Shown piece by piece: positions 17,156 to 27,421 of a stretch of 64,000 nucleotides of DNA. The notes under the pieces were generated by a model. The model did no database searches and was not told the origin of the DNA. It saw nothing but the letters and a program-made list of their open reading frames with translations. This DNA is from Yersinia massiliensis (lineage in GTDB: Bacteria > Pseudomonadota > Gammaproteobacteria > Enterobacterales > Enterobacteriaceae), in NCBI RefSeq assembly GCF_003048255.1, contig NZ_CP028487.1, positions 248,001 through 312,000 on the forward strand, written 5' to 3'. The position numbers and the translations under genes are program-made. Numbering within the stretch: the first letter of the stretch is position 1; each line of letters begins with the position of its first letter.

Positions 17156-17392
17156 TTATGAGTGTTCTTCTGCATCCGCGCGGAATGAACCACGGGGCAT
17201 AATATTGATGGTTTCGTGTAACTCGGACCACACCAAAACCACGTCACCACTCACTAATTGGCGGCGAACATCCTCAACTTTTTGTGCCAATGAGCGTTCA
17301 TGCTCGCCGTAATCCGTGCCTTCACGCAGCACAAAGGCTTCTAGCAAATTATCCAGTGTATCAGCGTCGATTTGTTGCCAAGGAATGATCAT
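17156..17392 (-). CDS. yheU: YheU family protein
   Basis: 78 residues beginning [20 protein letters not shown]. It is a small acidic protein of the UPF0270/YheU family with [11 protein letters not shown] and [13 protein letters not shown]. No function is known. The start is placed at ATG 17392, which overlaps the yheT stop by four bases (translational coupling); a longer upstream frame is only a shadow of yheT. Confidence 0.92.
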   Translation of the reverse strand: MIIPWQQIDADTLDNLLEAFVLREGTDYGEHERSLAQKVEDVRRQLVSGDVVLVWSELHETINIMPRGSFRADAEEHS

Positions 17393-18405
17393 GAATGTTG
17401 TTCCAAATAAGGGGAGAGCCAGGCAGGAATGCGTTGTTCCAGCCACATTTGTGGGTGCTTCAATGAACCGCCGACAAAGCCGACATGGCCGCCATGCTCA
17501 GTTAACTGGTAATGAATATTACTCGGTAACGTATTGAGATTAGGAATAACCTCGTCGGTCATAAAGGGATCATCTTTGGCATGAATGATCAGTAGTGGAA
17601 TCTTAATCTGCGGCAACAGGGGGAGGGCGCTGCAACGGCGATAATAATCTTGCGCGTCATTAAAGCCATGTATTTTCGAGGTGATGGCATCATCGAACTC
17701 CCTGACGCGCCGCAATGCTTTCAATTGTGGCAGTGCTAGCGGCAAACTATCGGGATAACGTAATAATTTACGGGTGGCATTTAGCTTGAGTTGATCAAGT
17801 AAGTAGCGCTGATAAACCCGTGAAAAACCATGTTCCATACGATTGGCGCAAGGCTCTAGCATCAAAGGTGCTGACACCACCACAGCGGCTTGCAATAAAT
17901 TGTCCTGCCCTGTTTGGGCTAACTGCCCTTGCTCGGCTAAATACATCGCCAGCATATTGCCGCCTAATGAGACGCCAACTGCGGCTGTTGGCACTTGGCC
18001 ATAGGTTTCCCGTAGCCAACGCAGGAAAAATCGTGCATCTTCGGTTTCACCGGAGTGATAGATGCGCGATTTACGATTCGGCTCTCCACTGCAACCTCGA
18101 AAATGCATGACGACGCCCAGCCAACCTTCCGCTTGCCATGCGTGCAGTAAGCCGTGCGCATAGGGGCTGTAAAAGTTTCCTTCCAGACCATGGAAAAGCA
18201 CCACACGGGGCTTCTCGCGTGCTAACGCAGGATTTTCACTCCAAGCCAAATCGACAAAATCGCCATCGGGTAACTCGAGTCGCTGCCAAAAAGGTTGCAG
18301 CTGTACATGCCGCCTAACTAGTCTCGGCAGCAGCGTTTGTAGATGTGGATTACTGGCACCGGCCAGTGGACGAAACGATTCATGCATAAGTTGAATATAA
18401 ATCAT
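17389..18405 (-). CDS. yheT: Alpha/beta hydrolase YheT
   Basis: 338 residues. Conserved YheT features are [29 protein letters not shown] (oxyanion region), [11 protein letters not shown], the nucleophile elbow VGVSLGGNM, the acid HAKDDPFM and the catalytic His in EHGGHVGF. It is a putative esterase/hydrolase of unknown substrate. The first gene of yheT-yheU-prkB. The N-terminus is uncertain: ATG 18405 is used, ATG 18387 is possible, and neither has a strong Shine-Dalgarno. In E. coli yheS directly precedes it; here 6 kb of other genes intervene. Confidence 0.93.
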   Translation of the reverse strand: MIYIQLMHESFRPLAGASNPHLQTLLPRLVRRHVQLQPFWQRLELPDGDFVDLAWSENPALAREKPRVVLFHGLEGNFYSPYAHGLLHAWQAEGWLGVVMHFRGCSGEPNRKSRIYHSGETEDARFFLRWLRETYGQVPTAAVGVSLGGNMLAMYLAEQGQLAQTGQDNLLQAAVVVSAPLMLEPCANRMEHGFSRVYQRYLLDQLKLNATRKLLRYPDSLPLALPQLKALRRVREFDDAITSKIHGFNDAQDYYRRCSALPLLPQIKIPLLIIHAKDDPFMTDEVIPNLNTLPSNIHYQLTEHGGHVGFVGGSLKHPQMWLEQRIPAWLSPYLEQHS

Positions 18406-18488
18406 GTTGTTGTTCTTGTTTGATCAATAGCACACTGTTAGCTTCGTGGGTATATCGCGCATCATTTTGGGTGAGAGGCACCCGTCTC

Positions 18489-19091
18489 ATGGAACTGAGT
18501 TTATTTCTTTCAATGGTAGGTTTTCTCTGGGTTGCTGCTATTACTCCTGGCCCGAATAATATGTTACTCACCTCCGCAGGGGCCAACTTTGGTTTTATAC
18601 GCTCTATCTGGCTGATGTTGGGCATTATGTTAGGGATGCAGAGCATGCTGCTGCTGGTCGCTTTTGGCGTCGGCGGGCTGATTCTGGTCTATCCTTCTCT
18701 TCACTTGATATTAAAGATTTTAGGTAGCCTGTATCTGCTGTGGCTGGCATGGAAAATTGCCACTTCAGCCTACGAAAAATTAGAAACTAATGTCGCGCCG
18801 CCAAAACCGCTACGTTTGTATCAGGGTTGGTTACTGCAATTTCTTAACCCCAAAGCGTGGTTGATGGGGTTAGGTTCAGTCGCCAGTTTTAGTATGGCCG
18901 GTGCCGCGTATAACCACTCTATCGTCATGATAAGTTTAGGGATGTTTATGGTGAATCTGGTAGCCGGTATCATCTGGCTAGGATTCGGCACCCTCATTGG
19001 CCGCTTGCTGCGCAGCCGCCGTGCTTGGTTTACTTTTAACATCTCAATGGGCTTGCTGACGGCGGCCTGTGTATTGTTGATTTGGCATTAA
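18489..19091 (+). CDS. LysE/RhtB-family amino-acid exporter
   Basis: 200 residues with six hydrophobic helices. It has the family signature ITPGPNNMLLTSAGANFG in helix 1 and the loop LQFLNPKAWLMGLG. It is predicted to export amino acids or a related metabolite across the inner membrane; the substrate is not predictable. The start is ATG 18489 (MELSLFLSM); the frame is open further upstream but that part is hydrophilic and unlike the family. PhzF-like 19112-19894 follows 20 bases later, suggesting a two-gene unit. Confidence 0.9.
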   Translation: MELSLFLSMVGFLWVAAITPGPNNMLLTSAGANFGFIRSIWLMLGIMLGMQSMLLLVAFGVGGLILVYPSLHLILKILGSLYLLWLAWKIATSAYEKLETNVAPPKPLRLYQGWLLQFLNPKAWLMGLGSVASFSMAGAAYNHSIVMISLGMFMVNLVAGIIWLGFGTLIGRLLRSRRAWFTFNISMGLLTAACVLLIWH

Positions 19092-19111
19092 TCAATCACC
19101 GGAGCTTATTG

Positions 19112-19894
19112 ATGTCCAATAACTATTTTCATGTTGATGCGTTTGTCGGGGCGGGGCTTTCCGGTAACCCCGCTGGCGTATATTTGCTGAAACAACCGTT
19201 GTCTGCTGAGCAAATGCAGCGTATCGCCGCCGAGATCAATCTGCCGGAAACCAGTTTTGTCTGGGATGAAGGGGACAAGTCGGCGATTCGATGGTTTACG
19301 CCTGAACGCGAGGTTGATTTATGTGGCCACGGTACCTTAGCCGCCGCACATGTCATGTTCACCATGGTGAACCCCGGTTTGCAGGATATTTGCTTTCGCA
19401 GCGCCAGTGGGGATTTGTACGTCAAACGTGATGGCGAAAACTTTGGCCGATTGGCACTGAATTTCCCCTCATTGCCCCCTGAGCAAATCGCGATTCCGGC
19501 TGAGTTGAGTCGCTTGCTTGGTGCTGAAATCCAGCAGGTGTGGCAGGCTAAATCCTTGCTGGTGGTACTGGAAAGTGAGCAGCAGGTGCGGCAGTTACAA
19601 CCCGATATCGCGGCTTTGATTGCCGATACGGGCCGAGGTGTGATTGTGACGGCACCCGGTGATAACGTGGATTTTGTCTCACGCTATTTTACCCTCGACA
19701 GCACGGAAGATCCGGTCACCGGTTCGGCGCATTGCACATTGATGCCCTATTGGGTTGCTCGACTGGGCAAAGCGTCGCTGCATGCTCACCAGATATCCGC
19801 GCGGGGCGGCGAGCTTTTTTGCACGTTAGCGGGCGATCGCACTTTAATCGCGGGTGAATCCCATATTTTCCTCAAAGGGGAAATTACACTTTAG
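19112..19894 (+). CDS. PhzF-family isomerase-like protein (YddE type)
   Basis: 260 residues. PhzF/diaminopimelate-epimerase fold with the catalytic Glu in NLPETSFVW, the glycine motif LCGHGTLAAAH and the second-half motif DPVTGSAHCTLMPYW. PhzF proteins isomerise DHHA in phenazine synthesis, but no other phenazine gene is present, so this is one of the many homologues with unknown substrate. The start MSNNYFHVDAF has GGAG upstream. Co-directional with the LysE exporter. Confidence 0.9.
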   Translation: MSNNYFHVDAFVGAGLSGNPAGVYLLKQPLSAEQMQRIAAEINLPETSFVWDEGDKSAIRWFTPEREVDLCGHGTLAAAHVMFTMVNPGLQDICFRSASGDLYVKRDGENFGRLALNFPSLPPEQIAIPAELSRLLGAEIQQVWQAKSLLVVLESEQQVRQLQPDIAALIADTGRGVIVTAPGDNVDFVSRYFTLDSTEDPVTGSAHCTLMPYWVARLGKASLHAHQISARGGELFCTLAGDRTLIAGESHIFLKGEITL

Positions 19895-19946
19895 TTAACT
19901 GTTTGTTGCCAATAAGGATTCATTTATTGGTTAATTTGTTATCGCC

Positions 19947-19979
19947 AAAAGGAATAAAGAAGATTTTTTTATTCCTTTT
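19947..19979 (+). terminator. Intrinsic terminator after the PhzF-like gene
   Basis: AAAAGGAATAAA (19947-19958) pairs exactly with TTTATTCCTTTT (19968-19979). The T-rich 3' arm serves as U-tract on the plus strand. It separates the LysE/PhzF pair from tauABCD. Confidence 0.75.
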
Positions 19980-20013
19980 GTCATATTACTCCTTCAGGTA
20001 ACACTGTCATCTC

Positions 20014-20030
20014 AGCGCGCCGAGCGCGCT
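20014..20030 (+). other. GC-rich hairpin in the tauA upstream region
   Basis: AGCGCGC-CGA-GCGCGCT, a 7-bp perfect stem, about 50 bases upstream of the tauA start. It may be part of the tau leader. No CysB or Cbl site can be assigned by eye. Confidence 0.45.
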
Positions 20031-20080
20031 TCGGGTCGCAACAACAGCGAATGAGACAGTTAACTGAGCGGAGTCAACCC

Positions 20081-21109
20081 ATGGCGATAACCTTTTCTTC
20101 AACGCGTCTTGCCCCCGCAATTCGTCGTTTCTTACGGCCCACGGGCGCACTCTTGGCACTGTCATTAACCGCGACCAGTGCCCATGCCGTCGATGTGACC
20201 GTGGCATACCAAACCTCCGCTGAACCGGCAAAAGTCGCTCAGGCGGATAACAGTTTCGCTAAACTGTCTGGTGCCAAGGTCGATTGGCGTAAGTTTGACA
20301 GCGGTTCCAGCGTGGTTAGGGCGCTAGCGTCCGGTGATGTACAAATCGGTAATATCGGTTCGAGTCCACTGGCGGTGGCCGCAAGCCAAAATGTCCCGAT
20401 TGAAGTCTTCCTGCTGGCCTCACAGCTGGGCAGTTCTGAAGCACTGGTGGTGAAGAAAGAGATCAAAACGCCACAAGATCTTATCGGCAAACGCATTGCA
20501 GTGCCCTTTATCTCCACCACCCATTACAGCCTATTGGCCGCCCTCAAACATTGGGGCATCAAGCCAGATCAGGTCACCATCCTCAACTTACAACCTCCCG
20601 CTATCGCCGCCGCTTGGCAGCGTGGGGATATTGATGGTGCTTATGTTTGGGCGCCCGCCGTTAACGAACTCGCAAAAACCGGTACGGTGCTAACGGATTC
20701 CGCGCAAGTAGGTCAGTGGGGCGCACCAACGCTGGATGTTTGGGTAGTACGTAAAGATTTCGCTCAAGCCCATCCTGAAGTCGTGACCGCCTTTGCCCGC
20801 AGCGCATTAGCCGCACAGGGGGCTTATTTGGCGCAACCTGATCAGTGGCTGAAAAATGAACAGAATCTGAATCAGTTAGCGCGTCTCAGTGGAGTATCCG
20901 CTGATCAAGTGCCTGAACTGGTGAAGGGCAACACTTATCTGCCGGTGGCTGAACAAATCACACAACTGGGTCAGCCGGTGGATCAGGCCATCCGTGACAC
21001 GGCCGAGTTCCTCAAGCAGCAAGGTAAGATCCCGCAAGTGGCCAGTGATTATCGTGCTTTTGTCACTGACCGCTTTGTGAAAGATGTTCAGGCGACGCCA
21101 CAGTCTTAG
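20081..21109 (+). CDS. tauA: Taurine ABC transporter, periplasmic binding protein TauA
   Basis: 342 residues from [11 protein letters not shown] signal peptide ends about SAHA, then [20 protein letters not shown] and [20 protein letters not shown] as in the SsuA/TauA family. It binds taurine (2-aminoethanesulfonate) in the periplasm. First gene of tauABCD, eight bases upstream of tauB. In enterobacteria these operons are induced by sulfate starvation through CysB and Cbl; the operator is not identified here. Confidence 0.93.
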   Translation: MAITFSSTRLAPAIRRFLRPTGALLALSLTATSAHAVDVTVAYQTSAEPAKVAQADNSFAKLSGAKVDWRKFDSGSSVVRALASGDVQIGNIGSSPLAVAASQNVPIEVFLLASQLGSSEALVVKKEIKTPQDLIGKRIAVPFISTTHYSLLAALKHWGIKPDQVTILNLQPPAIAAAWQRGDIDGAYVWAPAVNELAKTGTVLTDSAQVGQWGAPTLDVWVVRKDFAQAHPEVVTAFARSALAAQGAYLAQPDQWLKNEQNLNQLARLSGVSADQVPELVKGNTYLPVAEQITQLGQPVDQAIRDTAEFLKQQGKIPQVASDYRAFVTDRFVKDVQATPQS

Positions 21110-21117
21110 GAGCCAAC

Positions 21118-21885
21118 ATGCTAAACGTGCGCGGCCTGTGGGCCGAATATCAGGGCAAACCTGCCTTACAAGATGTGTCACTACAAATCGCATCTGGAGA
21201 GTTGGTCGTGGTATTGGGGCCATCGGGCTGCGGCAAAACCACATTATTGAATTTGATTGCAGGGTTTATGACCCCTTCAGCGGGCAGCATCACGCTTGAT
21301 GGTCAACCGGTTGATGGCCCGAGTGCGGAACGGGGTGTGGTATTCCAGCATGAGGGATTGTTGCCATGGCGCGATGTGGTCAGCAATGTGGAATTTGGCC
21401 TGCAATTAGCGGGGGTCAGCCAGTCTGCACGACGCGCCACAGCCCTTAAAATGCTGCATCGTGTAGGGCTAGCGGGTTTTGAGCATCACCACATTTGGCA
21501 GTTGTCTGGTGGTATGCGTCAACGAGTGGGCATTGCCCGCGCACTGGCTGTCGATCCACGCCTATTGCTATTAGACGAGCCCTTTGGTGCGTTGGATGCT
21601 TTCACCCGTGAGCAGATGCAGGAACTGCTACTGACCATTTGGCGTGATACCGGTAAACAAATTCTGCTGATTACTCACGATATTGAAGAAGCCGTATTTT
21701 TGGCCAGCGAGCTATTACTGCTGTCACCGGGGCCCGGTCAGGTGGTTGAGCGATTATCCCTGAATTTTGGTCAGCGTTATGCCGAAGGTGAAGCGTGCCG
21801 CAGTATTAAATCTGATCCTGAATTTATCGCCCGCCGCGAATACGTGTTGGGCAAAGTCTTCCAACAGCGGGAGGCGCTGGTATGA
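21118..21885 (+). CDS. tauB: Taurine ABC transporter ATP-binding protein TauB
   Basis: 255 residues. Walker [10 protein letters not shown], signature [10 protein letters not shown], Walker [13 protein letters not shown] and the switch His in [10 protein letters not shown]: a complete, apparently active ABC ATPase. It powers taurine import with TauC. AGGAG lies upstream of ATG 21118, and the stop overlaps the tauC start (ATGA), so the two are translationally coupled. Confidence 0.95.
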   Translation: MLNVRGLWAEYQGKPALQDVSLQIASGELVVVLGPSGCGKTTLLNLIAGFMTPSAGSITLDGQPVDGPSAERGVVFQHEGLLPWRDVVSNVEFGLQLAGVSQSARRATALKMLHRVGLAGFEHHHIWQLSGGMRQRVGIARALAVDPRLLLLDEPFGALDAFTREQMQELLLTIWRDTGKQILLITHDIEEAVFLASELLLLSPGPGQVVERLSLNFGQRYAEGEACRSIKSDPEFIARREYVLGKVFQQREALV

Positions 21886-22820
21886 GTCTACATGGAACAT
21901 TACGCGACAGTGCTTTAAGTGGCAGTGCTTTACGCGATCCCGCGTTGCCGCCGCACTCTGCCTCAGATGCATCAGCGGCGCACTCAGTCGCTAAGAAACC
22001 CCTTCGCCATCGCAGCGTAGCGGCGAAGAGATCGGCTGTTAATGGGCGAGCTGCCAATGGATTGTGGCTCAGTATTGGCACGGTGATTATCTTAGTGGCG
22101 GTGTGGTGGGCAGTCACGGCATTACAGCTGATTAGTCCGTTGTTCTTGCCCGCGCCGCAGCAGGTATTGCATCAATTACGAGTGATTGCCAGCGCGCAAG
22201 GGTTTATGGATGCCACGCTATGGCAGCATCTATCCGCCAGTTTAGGGCGCATTCTGGTCGCCTTATTCGCCGCTGTAGCGCTCGGTGTGCCGACCGGCAT
22301 TGCGATGGGACTCAGCCGCCGAGTACGTGCCATCTTAGACCCGTTAATTGAAATCTATCGCCCCGTACCGCCGTTAGCCTATTTACCGCTGATGGTTATC
22401 TGGTTCGGCATCGGCGAAACTTCAAAAATTTTACTGATTTATCTCGCGATATTCGCCCCTGTGACATTGGCCGCCGTGGCGGGCGTTCGCAGTGTGGCGC
22501 AGGTACGCGTCAGGGCAGCCCGCGCATTAGGGGCCAGCCGCTGGCAGGTTTTACGCTTTGTCGTATTGCCTAGCGCGCTACCTGAAATTTTAACCGGTAT
22601 CCGCATCGGGCTGGGCGTTGGCTGGTCAACCCTCGTCGCAGCAGAGTTAATCGCAGCCACGCGCGGATTGGGCTTTATGGTGCAATCTGCCGGTGAGTTT
22701 CTTGCAACAGACGTGGTGATTGCCGGTATCGGCGTGATCGCCATAATTGCTTTTGGGATGGAATTAAGTTTGCGGGCGATTCAGCGCCGCTTAACCCCTT
22801 GGTATGGAGCACAGCAATGA
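21882..22820 (+). CDS. tauC: Taurine ABC transporter permease TauC
   Basis: 312 residues. Six membrane segments of the BPD-transport type with the EAA loop ([20 protein letters not shown]). The N-terminus carries about 60 hydrophilic residues (Ser/Ala/Arg/His-rich, with short internal duplications such as [13 protein letters not shown]) before the first helix at [19 protein letters not shown]. This is longer than the 275-residue E. coli protein. It starts at the tauB overlap and ends overlapping the tauD start. Confidence 0.93.
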   Translation: MSLHGTLRDSALSGSALRDPALPPHSASDASAAHSVAKKPLRHRSVAAKRSAVNGRAANGLWLSIGTVIILVAVWWAVTALQLISPLFLPAPQQVLHQLRVIASAQGFMDATLWQHLSASLGRILVALFAAVALGVPTGIAMGLSRRVRAILDPLIEIYRPVPPLAYLPLMVIWFGIGETSKILLIYLAIFAPVTLAAVAGVRSVAQVRVRAARALGASRWQVLRFVVLPSALPEILTGIRIGLGVGWSTLVAAELIAATRGLGFMVQSAGEFLATDVVIAGIGVIAIIAFGMELSLRAIQRRLTPWYGAQQ

Positions 22821-23665
22821 ATGAACGTTTGGTCGTCACCCCATTAGGGCCGCATATTGGCGCGCGAGTGGAGAATATTAATATTGCCCGCCCACTGGGC
22901 GATGGCCAGTTTGAGCAGCTTTATCACGCGTTACTCAAGCATCAAGTGCTCTTTTTCCGCAATCAACCTATTACGCCGTTACAGCAACGAGAGTTGGCGG
23001 GGCGTTTTGGTGATTTGCATATTCATCCGGTTTATCCGCACACCAAAGAGTGCGAAGAGATTATCGTGCTGGATACCCACGATAATAATCCACCCGATAA
23101 TGACAACTGGCACACCGACGTCACCTTTATCGAAAACCCGCCATTAGGCGCGATATTGGCGGCTAAACAGTTACCGGCGACAGGTGGGGATACCTTGTGG
23201 AGCAGCGGTATTGCTGCTTATGAAACGCTCTCTGCACCGTTTAAGCAGTTGTTGGCAGGGTTACGGGCAGAGCACGATTTCACGCACTCCTTCCCCGAAC
23301 ACAAGAATCGCGCGACGCCGGAAGAGCATCAGCGTTGGTTGCTGGCAAAAGAGAAGAATCCGCCGCTATTGCATCCCGTGGTGAGAACGCATCCGGTCAC
23401 TGGGCGTCAGGCCTTGTTCGTCAATGAAGGATTCACCACTCGCATCGTTGATCTGAGTGCGAAAGAGAGCGATGCGATACTGCGTTTTCTTTTCGCTCAC
23501 GCCACTAAACCCGAGTTTCAAGTGCGCTGGCGTTGGCAGCAAGATGATGTGGCGATTTGGGATAACCGCGTTACCCAACACTATGCAAATGCTGACTATT
23601 TGCCGCAGCGGCGGGTGATGCACCGTGCGACAATTTTAGGTGATAAGCCAGTATATCGGCCTTAA
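22817..23665 (+). CDS. tauD: Taurine dioxygenase TauD
   Basis: 282 residues. Fe(II)/2-oxoglutarate-dependent dioxygenase with the iron-binding HxD in NWHTDVTF, the distal His in [14 protein letters not shown], and the 2-oxoglutarate-binding Arg in RRVMHRATI. It converts taurine to aminoacetaldehyde and sulfite, giving sulfur for cysteine synthesis. Start ATG 22817 overlaps the tauC stop. Its 3' end overlaps the convergent glycosyltransferase gene by four bases, so no terminator separates them. Confidence 0.95.
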   Translation: MNERLVVTPLGPHIGARVENINIARPLGDGQFEQLYHALLKHQVLFFRNQPITPLQQRELAGRFGDLHIHPVYPHTKECEEIIVLDTHDNNPPDNDNWHTDVTFIENPPLGAILAAKQLPATGGDTLWSSGIAAYETLSAPFKQLLAGLRAEHDFTHSFPEHKNRATPEEHQRWLLAKEKNPPLLHPVVRTHPVTGRQALFVNEGFTTRIVDLSAKESDAILRFLFAHATKPEFQVRWRWQQDDVAIWDNRVTQHYANADYLPQRRVMHRATILGDKPVYRP

Positions 23666-24648
23666 CTGACTAGCTCATTTTCCAGTAGCTGTCGTGCTGC
23701 GGTCTCGACAGCATCCACTGTGATATCTTCGACCTGTGGCCCCGCATGCAAGAGAATATGGCGAGTTAAGGGGAACCAGCGTAAATACTTTTCTGGCCGA
23801 GACTCAAACAAGGCGACAACGGGTATCTGCAACGCTGAACTGATATGAACCGGTGCACTGTCAGCTGAAATAACCATATCCAATTGGCTTACTGCGGCAA
23901 CGAGCTCATCGACTGAGGGGGTTAACAAAAAGCGCCCATTAATACTGGCTAACTGCTGCTCACTCGGTGGTTCTTTAGGATCATATAAAATGACGATATC
24001 GGCATGAACACTGAGTTTCAATGCCAGCTGTTGCCACTTTTCCCAGCTCCAGCGCCGCTGCGGGGACTTATTGGAGATGAATAACCCGATCCGTGGGCGG
24101 TTTCTTTCACCTAATTCTGACTGCCATTTTGCCTGTACTACTGGATCGGGGTAGATAAATAATTTGAGATTATTGATATCCACAGCACCCAGTTCGGGCA
24201 GTAGGGTAAAACCAGAGAGTGTTTCATGACGAATGGGGCGGTTAGCAACATGCTCGGGATTGCGATCATCAAACTCAGTAGCAAGGGTATGCCAACGATT
24301 ATCAACGGCATTCAGCTGCTTGGCGAACTGAATACTATTTTTGTTCAAACCGCCGTTAGGAATCACAAGCAGGTCAAAGTGTGAACGTCGTAATCGCCAT
24401 ATCAGAGCCAAACGATCAAAAATGGCCTGAATCCTGCCTGGCTTTTGATTTCGTTCACATTGCTTACTATAAACGTAGGTGTGGACTACGCTGACATCAG
24501 GGTTGCGCGCCAGTGCTTCTCGATTGTATTTGTTGGCTAACACGTGAATTTCAGCCAAAGGCCAGCGCTGTTTCAGTGCATGCAATAAAGCAGTTGTGCA
24601 TATCATATCGCCAAGGAAATCAATTCGGATGACCAAAATGCGCTGCAT
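23662..24648 (-). CDS. Glycosyltransferase family 9 (heptosyltransferase-like)
   Basis: 328 residues, GT-B fold of the ADP-heptose:LPS heptosyltransferase family. N-terminal [23 protein letters not shown]-terminal [20 protein letters not shown], and the donor-binding [19 protein letters not shown] with [13 protein letters not shown]. It probably adds a sugar to lipopolysaccharide or another glycan in the cytoplasm. It stands alone, not in a core-oligosaccharide cluster, converging on tauD and 79 bases downstream of yheS on the same strand. Confidence 0.85.
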   Translation of the reverse strand: MQRILVIRIDFLGDMICTTALLHALKQRWPLAEIHVLANKYNREALARNPDVSVVHTYVYSKQCERNQKPGRIQAIFDRLALIWRLRRSHFDLLVIPNGGLNKNSIQFAKQLNAVDNRWHTLATEFDDRNPEHVANRPIRHETLSGFTLLPELGAVDINNLKLFIYPDPVVQAKWQSELGERNRPRIGLFISNKSPQRRWSWEKWQQLALKLSVHADIVILYDPKEPPSEQQLASINGRFLLTPSVDELVAAVSQLDMVISADSAPVHISSALQIPVVALFESRPEKYLRWFPLTRHILLHAGPQVEDITVDAVETAARQLLENELVS

Positions 24649-24727
24649 TGATACTTCTCCCAGAAATGGTTTTATGCCTAATTAGACATTAAAACCTTCT
24701 ATCTTAAATAACCGATGATATTGCAGA

Positions 24728-26644
24728 TTACTCCGCCTCAAATAGCTTGGTGATGTTTTCCAGCTGTTCCTGCGCGTCCAACCACTGCATTTCTGTCTCT
24801 TCCAGCTTGGACTTCACCTGTAGCTGCTGCTGTAAACATTGGGTCAAGTCTGCCTTGCGGGCAATGTCGTACAAGGCAGAATCTGCCAGCTGTTCTTCGA
24901 TGGCAGCCAGCTCAGTGCTGAGCTTATCCATCTGCTTTTCCAGCGTCATAATCTGCTTACGTAATGGCTGGGTCTGGCTGCGGAATTCAGCCTCACGGCG
25001 TTTTTGGTCTTTACGCTGCTGAGCGCTATTGCCCGAAAGCTCTTTGGCAGGGTTATCTTGCTGGCTTTGCTGGCGCTGTACATCCACCAAAAACTGCTGG
25101 TAATCCTCTAGATCGCCATCGAACTGTTCCACTTTGCCATCGTGCACCAAATAGAGATCATCAGTGGTAGATCGCAGCAAATGACGGTCATGGGAAACCA
25201 CCACCAAGGCACCTTCGAAATCAATCAGCGCCTCCGTCAGGGCTTGACGCATATCGAGGTCAAGGTGGTTGGTGGGTTCATCCAGCAGTAGTAGATTAGG
25301 GCGCTGCCAGATAATCAGTGCCAAGACCAATCGCGCCTTTTCACCGCCAGAGAAGCGAGCAGTGGGGTCGGTCACTTGATCGCCCTGAAAACCGTAGCCA
25401 CCTAAGTAATCACGTAACTGCTGTTCTGGCTCTTTAGGGGCCAAGCGACTCATATGTTGTAGCGGGGATTCATCTGCGCGTAAGAATTCAAGTTGATGCT
25501 GAGCGAAGTAACCCAGCTTAATGCCTTTGGATAGCCCAATTTCGCCGCTTTGTGGCTCCAACGTACCGGCCAGCAACTTGATCAGCGTGGATTTACCGGC
25601 CCCGTTGCGACCCAGCAGGCCGATACGCGATCCTGGTACCAAGTTGAGCTTGATGGACTGCAAAATAGTTTTATCGCCGTACCCTGCACTGACCTTTTCC
25701 ATCCGCAATAATGGATCTGGGAGACTCTCAGGCGTGCGGAAACTGAAGTGGAATGGGTTATCCACATGAGCAGGGGCGATAAGCTCCATGCGTTCAAGCA
25801 TTTTGATTCGGCTCTGTGCCTGTTTTGCTTTGGTCGCTTGGGCGCGGAAACGGTCGATATAACTTTGTAAATGCGCAACTTTTTCTTGTTGATGCTGATA
25901 CATCGATTGTTGTTGCGATAACTTAGTGGCGCGCTGGCGTTCGAAGGATGAATAGTTACCGGTATATTCATTCAGCGTCTGCTGTTCAATGTGTAAAATC
26001 TTATCAATAATAGGATCAAGGAAATCACGGTCATGGGAGATCAACACCAGTGTACCGGTGTAGCTTTTCAGCCATTTTTCCAGCCAGATAACGGCATCCA
26101 AATCCAAATGGTTGGTCGGTTCATCGAGCAGCAGCAGGTCAGAGCGGCAAAGCAGCGCCTGTGCCAAGTTTAAGCGCATGCGCCAACCACCAGAGAATGA
26201 GCGTACCGGCTGTTGCAATTGATCTTGAGAAAAGCCTAACCCGTTGAGCAAACTGGCGGCGCGTGGCTGGATAGTCCACGCATGGATGGCATCGAGCTTG
26301 CCGTGGACGGTGGCGATGGCATGACCGTCATTTTTCTCATTGGCGACCTGAAGTTCAGCTTCCAATTGACGATATTCACGGTCACCGTCGATAACATACT
26401 CTATCGCCGGAATATCCAATGCGGGGGTTTCTTGATTGACCCAGGCCAGCGCCCAGTTGCTAGGAAAAGTAGCGTTGCCCCCATCGGCGCTCAGTTCGCC
26501 TTTGAGCAACGACAGCAGAGTGGATTTACCGCAACCGTTTTTGCCGACTAACCCAACTTTTTGGCCAGGGTTAATGGTGGCAGTGGCGTTGTCCAGCAAG
26601 ACGCGAGTACCACGTCGAATTTGAAGCGAAGAAAAAACAATCAT
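24728..26644 (-). CDS. yheS: ABC-F family ATPase YheS
   Basis: 638 residues with two ABC cassettes. Cassette 1: GKNGCGKSTLLSLLKGEL, FSGGWRMRLNLAQAL, LLLLDEPTNHLDLDAVIWLE. Cassette 2: GRNGAGKSTLIKLLAGTL, FSGGEKARLVLALI, LLLLDEPTNHLDLDMRQAL. A long inter-cassette linker and a C-terminal coiled coil rich in Gln and Glu follow. There are no membrane segments. ABC-F proteins act on the ribosome (YheS relieves some nascent-chain stalls in E. coli). Divergent from kefG with an ERIC element in the gap. Confidence 0.95.
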   Translation of the reverse strand: MIVFSSLQIRRGTRVLLDNATATINPGQKVGLVGKNGCGKSTLLSLLKGELSADGGNATFPSNWALAWVNQETPALDIPAIEYVIDGDREYRQLEAELQVANEKNDGHAIATVHGKLDAIHAWTIQPRAASLLNGLGFSQDQLQQPVRSFSGGWRMRLNLAQALLCRSDLLLLDEPTNHLDLDAVIWLEKWLKSYTGTLVLISHDRDFLDPIIDKILHIEQQTLNEYTGNYSSFERQRATKLSQQQSMYQHQQEKVAHLQSYIDRFRAQATKAKQAQSRIKMLERMELIAPAHVDNPFHFSFRTPESLPDPLLRMEKVSAGYGDKTILQSIKLNLVPGSRIGLLGRNGAGKSTLIKLLAGTLEPQSGEIGLSKGIKLGYFAQHQLEFLRADESPLQHMSRLAPKEPEQQLRDYLGGYGFQGDQVTDPTARFSGGEKARLVLALIIWQRPNLLLLDEPTNHLDLDMRQALTEALIDFEGALVVVSHDRHLLRSTTDDLYLVHDGKVEQFDGDLEDYQQFLVDVQRQQSQQDNPAKELSGNSAQQRKDQKRREAEFRSQTQPLRKQIMTLEKQMDKLSTELAAIEEQLADSALYDIARKADLTQCLQQQLQVKSKLEETEMQWLDAQEQLENITKLFEAE

Positions 26645-26684
26645 CAGAGTGCCGTATGTTTAGAGTATGTTAAATTGTTATCCC

Positions 26685-26793
26685 CTTCGTCCTTGACGTT
26701 GTAGGGGGCATTCGCGGCGCTCATTCACCCGAGCCACTGTTCATCGGGGTTAGCGCGTTTTGCCTGACTGCAACACCAATCGCTTTGGGTATA
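26685..26793. repeat. ERIC element in the yheS/kefG divergent gap
   Basis: Imperfect palindrome: CGTCCTTGACGTTGTAGG at the left, GGCGCTCATTCACCCGAGCC in the centre-left, and TTGCCTGACTGCAACACCAATCG ending GGGTATA at the right (here given in parts). This is the ERIC layout, more diverged than the copy at 16004-16115. It occupies half of the 221-base region from which both yheS and kefG must be transcribed. Confidence 0.7.
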
Positions 26794-26865
26794 AATCTTA
26801 GTCTTTTTAGTCTTTGCGAAGCATGGTAACGGAAAAACCGGACCCTGACGACGCTTTGGAGGGGA

Positions 26866-27420
26866 ATGATGTCGCAGCCACCGAAGGTTTTGCTGCTGTA
26901 TGCCCATCCGGAATCACAGGACTCGGTCGCTAACCGAGTTTTGCTGCAACCGGTGCAGCAGTTAGAGCATGTCACTGTGCACGATCTTTATGCACACTAT
27001 CCGGATTTCTTTATTGATATTCACCATGAGCAAGAATTGCTGCGTGAACATCAAATTATCGTATTCCAACACCCCCTTTATACCTACAGTTGCCCTGCGT
27101 TACTGAAGGAGTGGCTGGATCGAGTGCTGGCGCGTGGCTTTGCCAATGGCGTTGGCGGGCATGCGTTGACCGGTAAATACTGGCGCTCAGTGATTACGAC
27201 TGGCGAACCTGAAGGAGCTTATCGGGTTGGGGGGTATAACCGCTACCCTATGGAAGACATTTTGCGTCCCTTTGAATTGACGGCCGCTATGTGCCATATG
27301 CATTGGATGAATCCCATGATTATTTACTGGGCGCGGCGTCAGAAGCCGGAAGTCCTTGCTAGCCATGCGCAAGCTTATGCGCAGTGGCTACAATCACCGT
27401 TGCCCACAGGGGGGCACTGA
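26866..27420 (+). CDS. kefG: Glutathione-regulated K+ efflux ancillary protein KefG
   Basis: 184 residues. Flavodoxin-like NAD(P)H quinone oxidoreductase family ([54 protein letters not shown]). It binds and activates the KefB antiporter. ATG 26866 is followed by a second ATG; GGAGGGG lies just upstream. KefB starts one base after its stop codon, so the pair is co-translated. Confidence 0.95.
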   Translation: MMSQPPKVLLLYAHPESQDSVANRVLLQPVQQLEHVTVHDLYAHYPDFFIDIHHEQELLREHQIIVFQHPLYTYSCPALLKEWLDRVLARGFANGVGGHALTGKYWRSVITTGEPEGAYRVGGYNRYPMEDILRPFELTAAMCHMHWMNPMIIYWARRQKPEVLASHAQAYAQWLQSPLPTGGH

Positions 27421-27421
27421 T

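Noticed and set aside
19112..19894. Phenazine biosynthesis role for the PhzF-like protein
   Set aside because: No other phenazine gene is present; PhzF homologues are widespread without that pathway.
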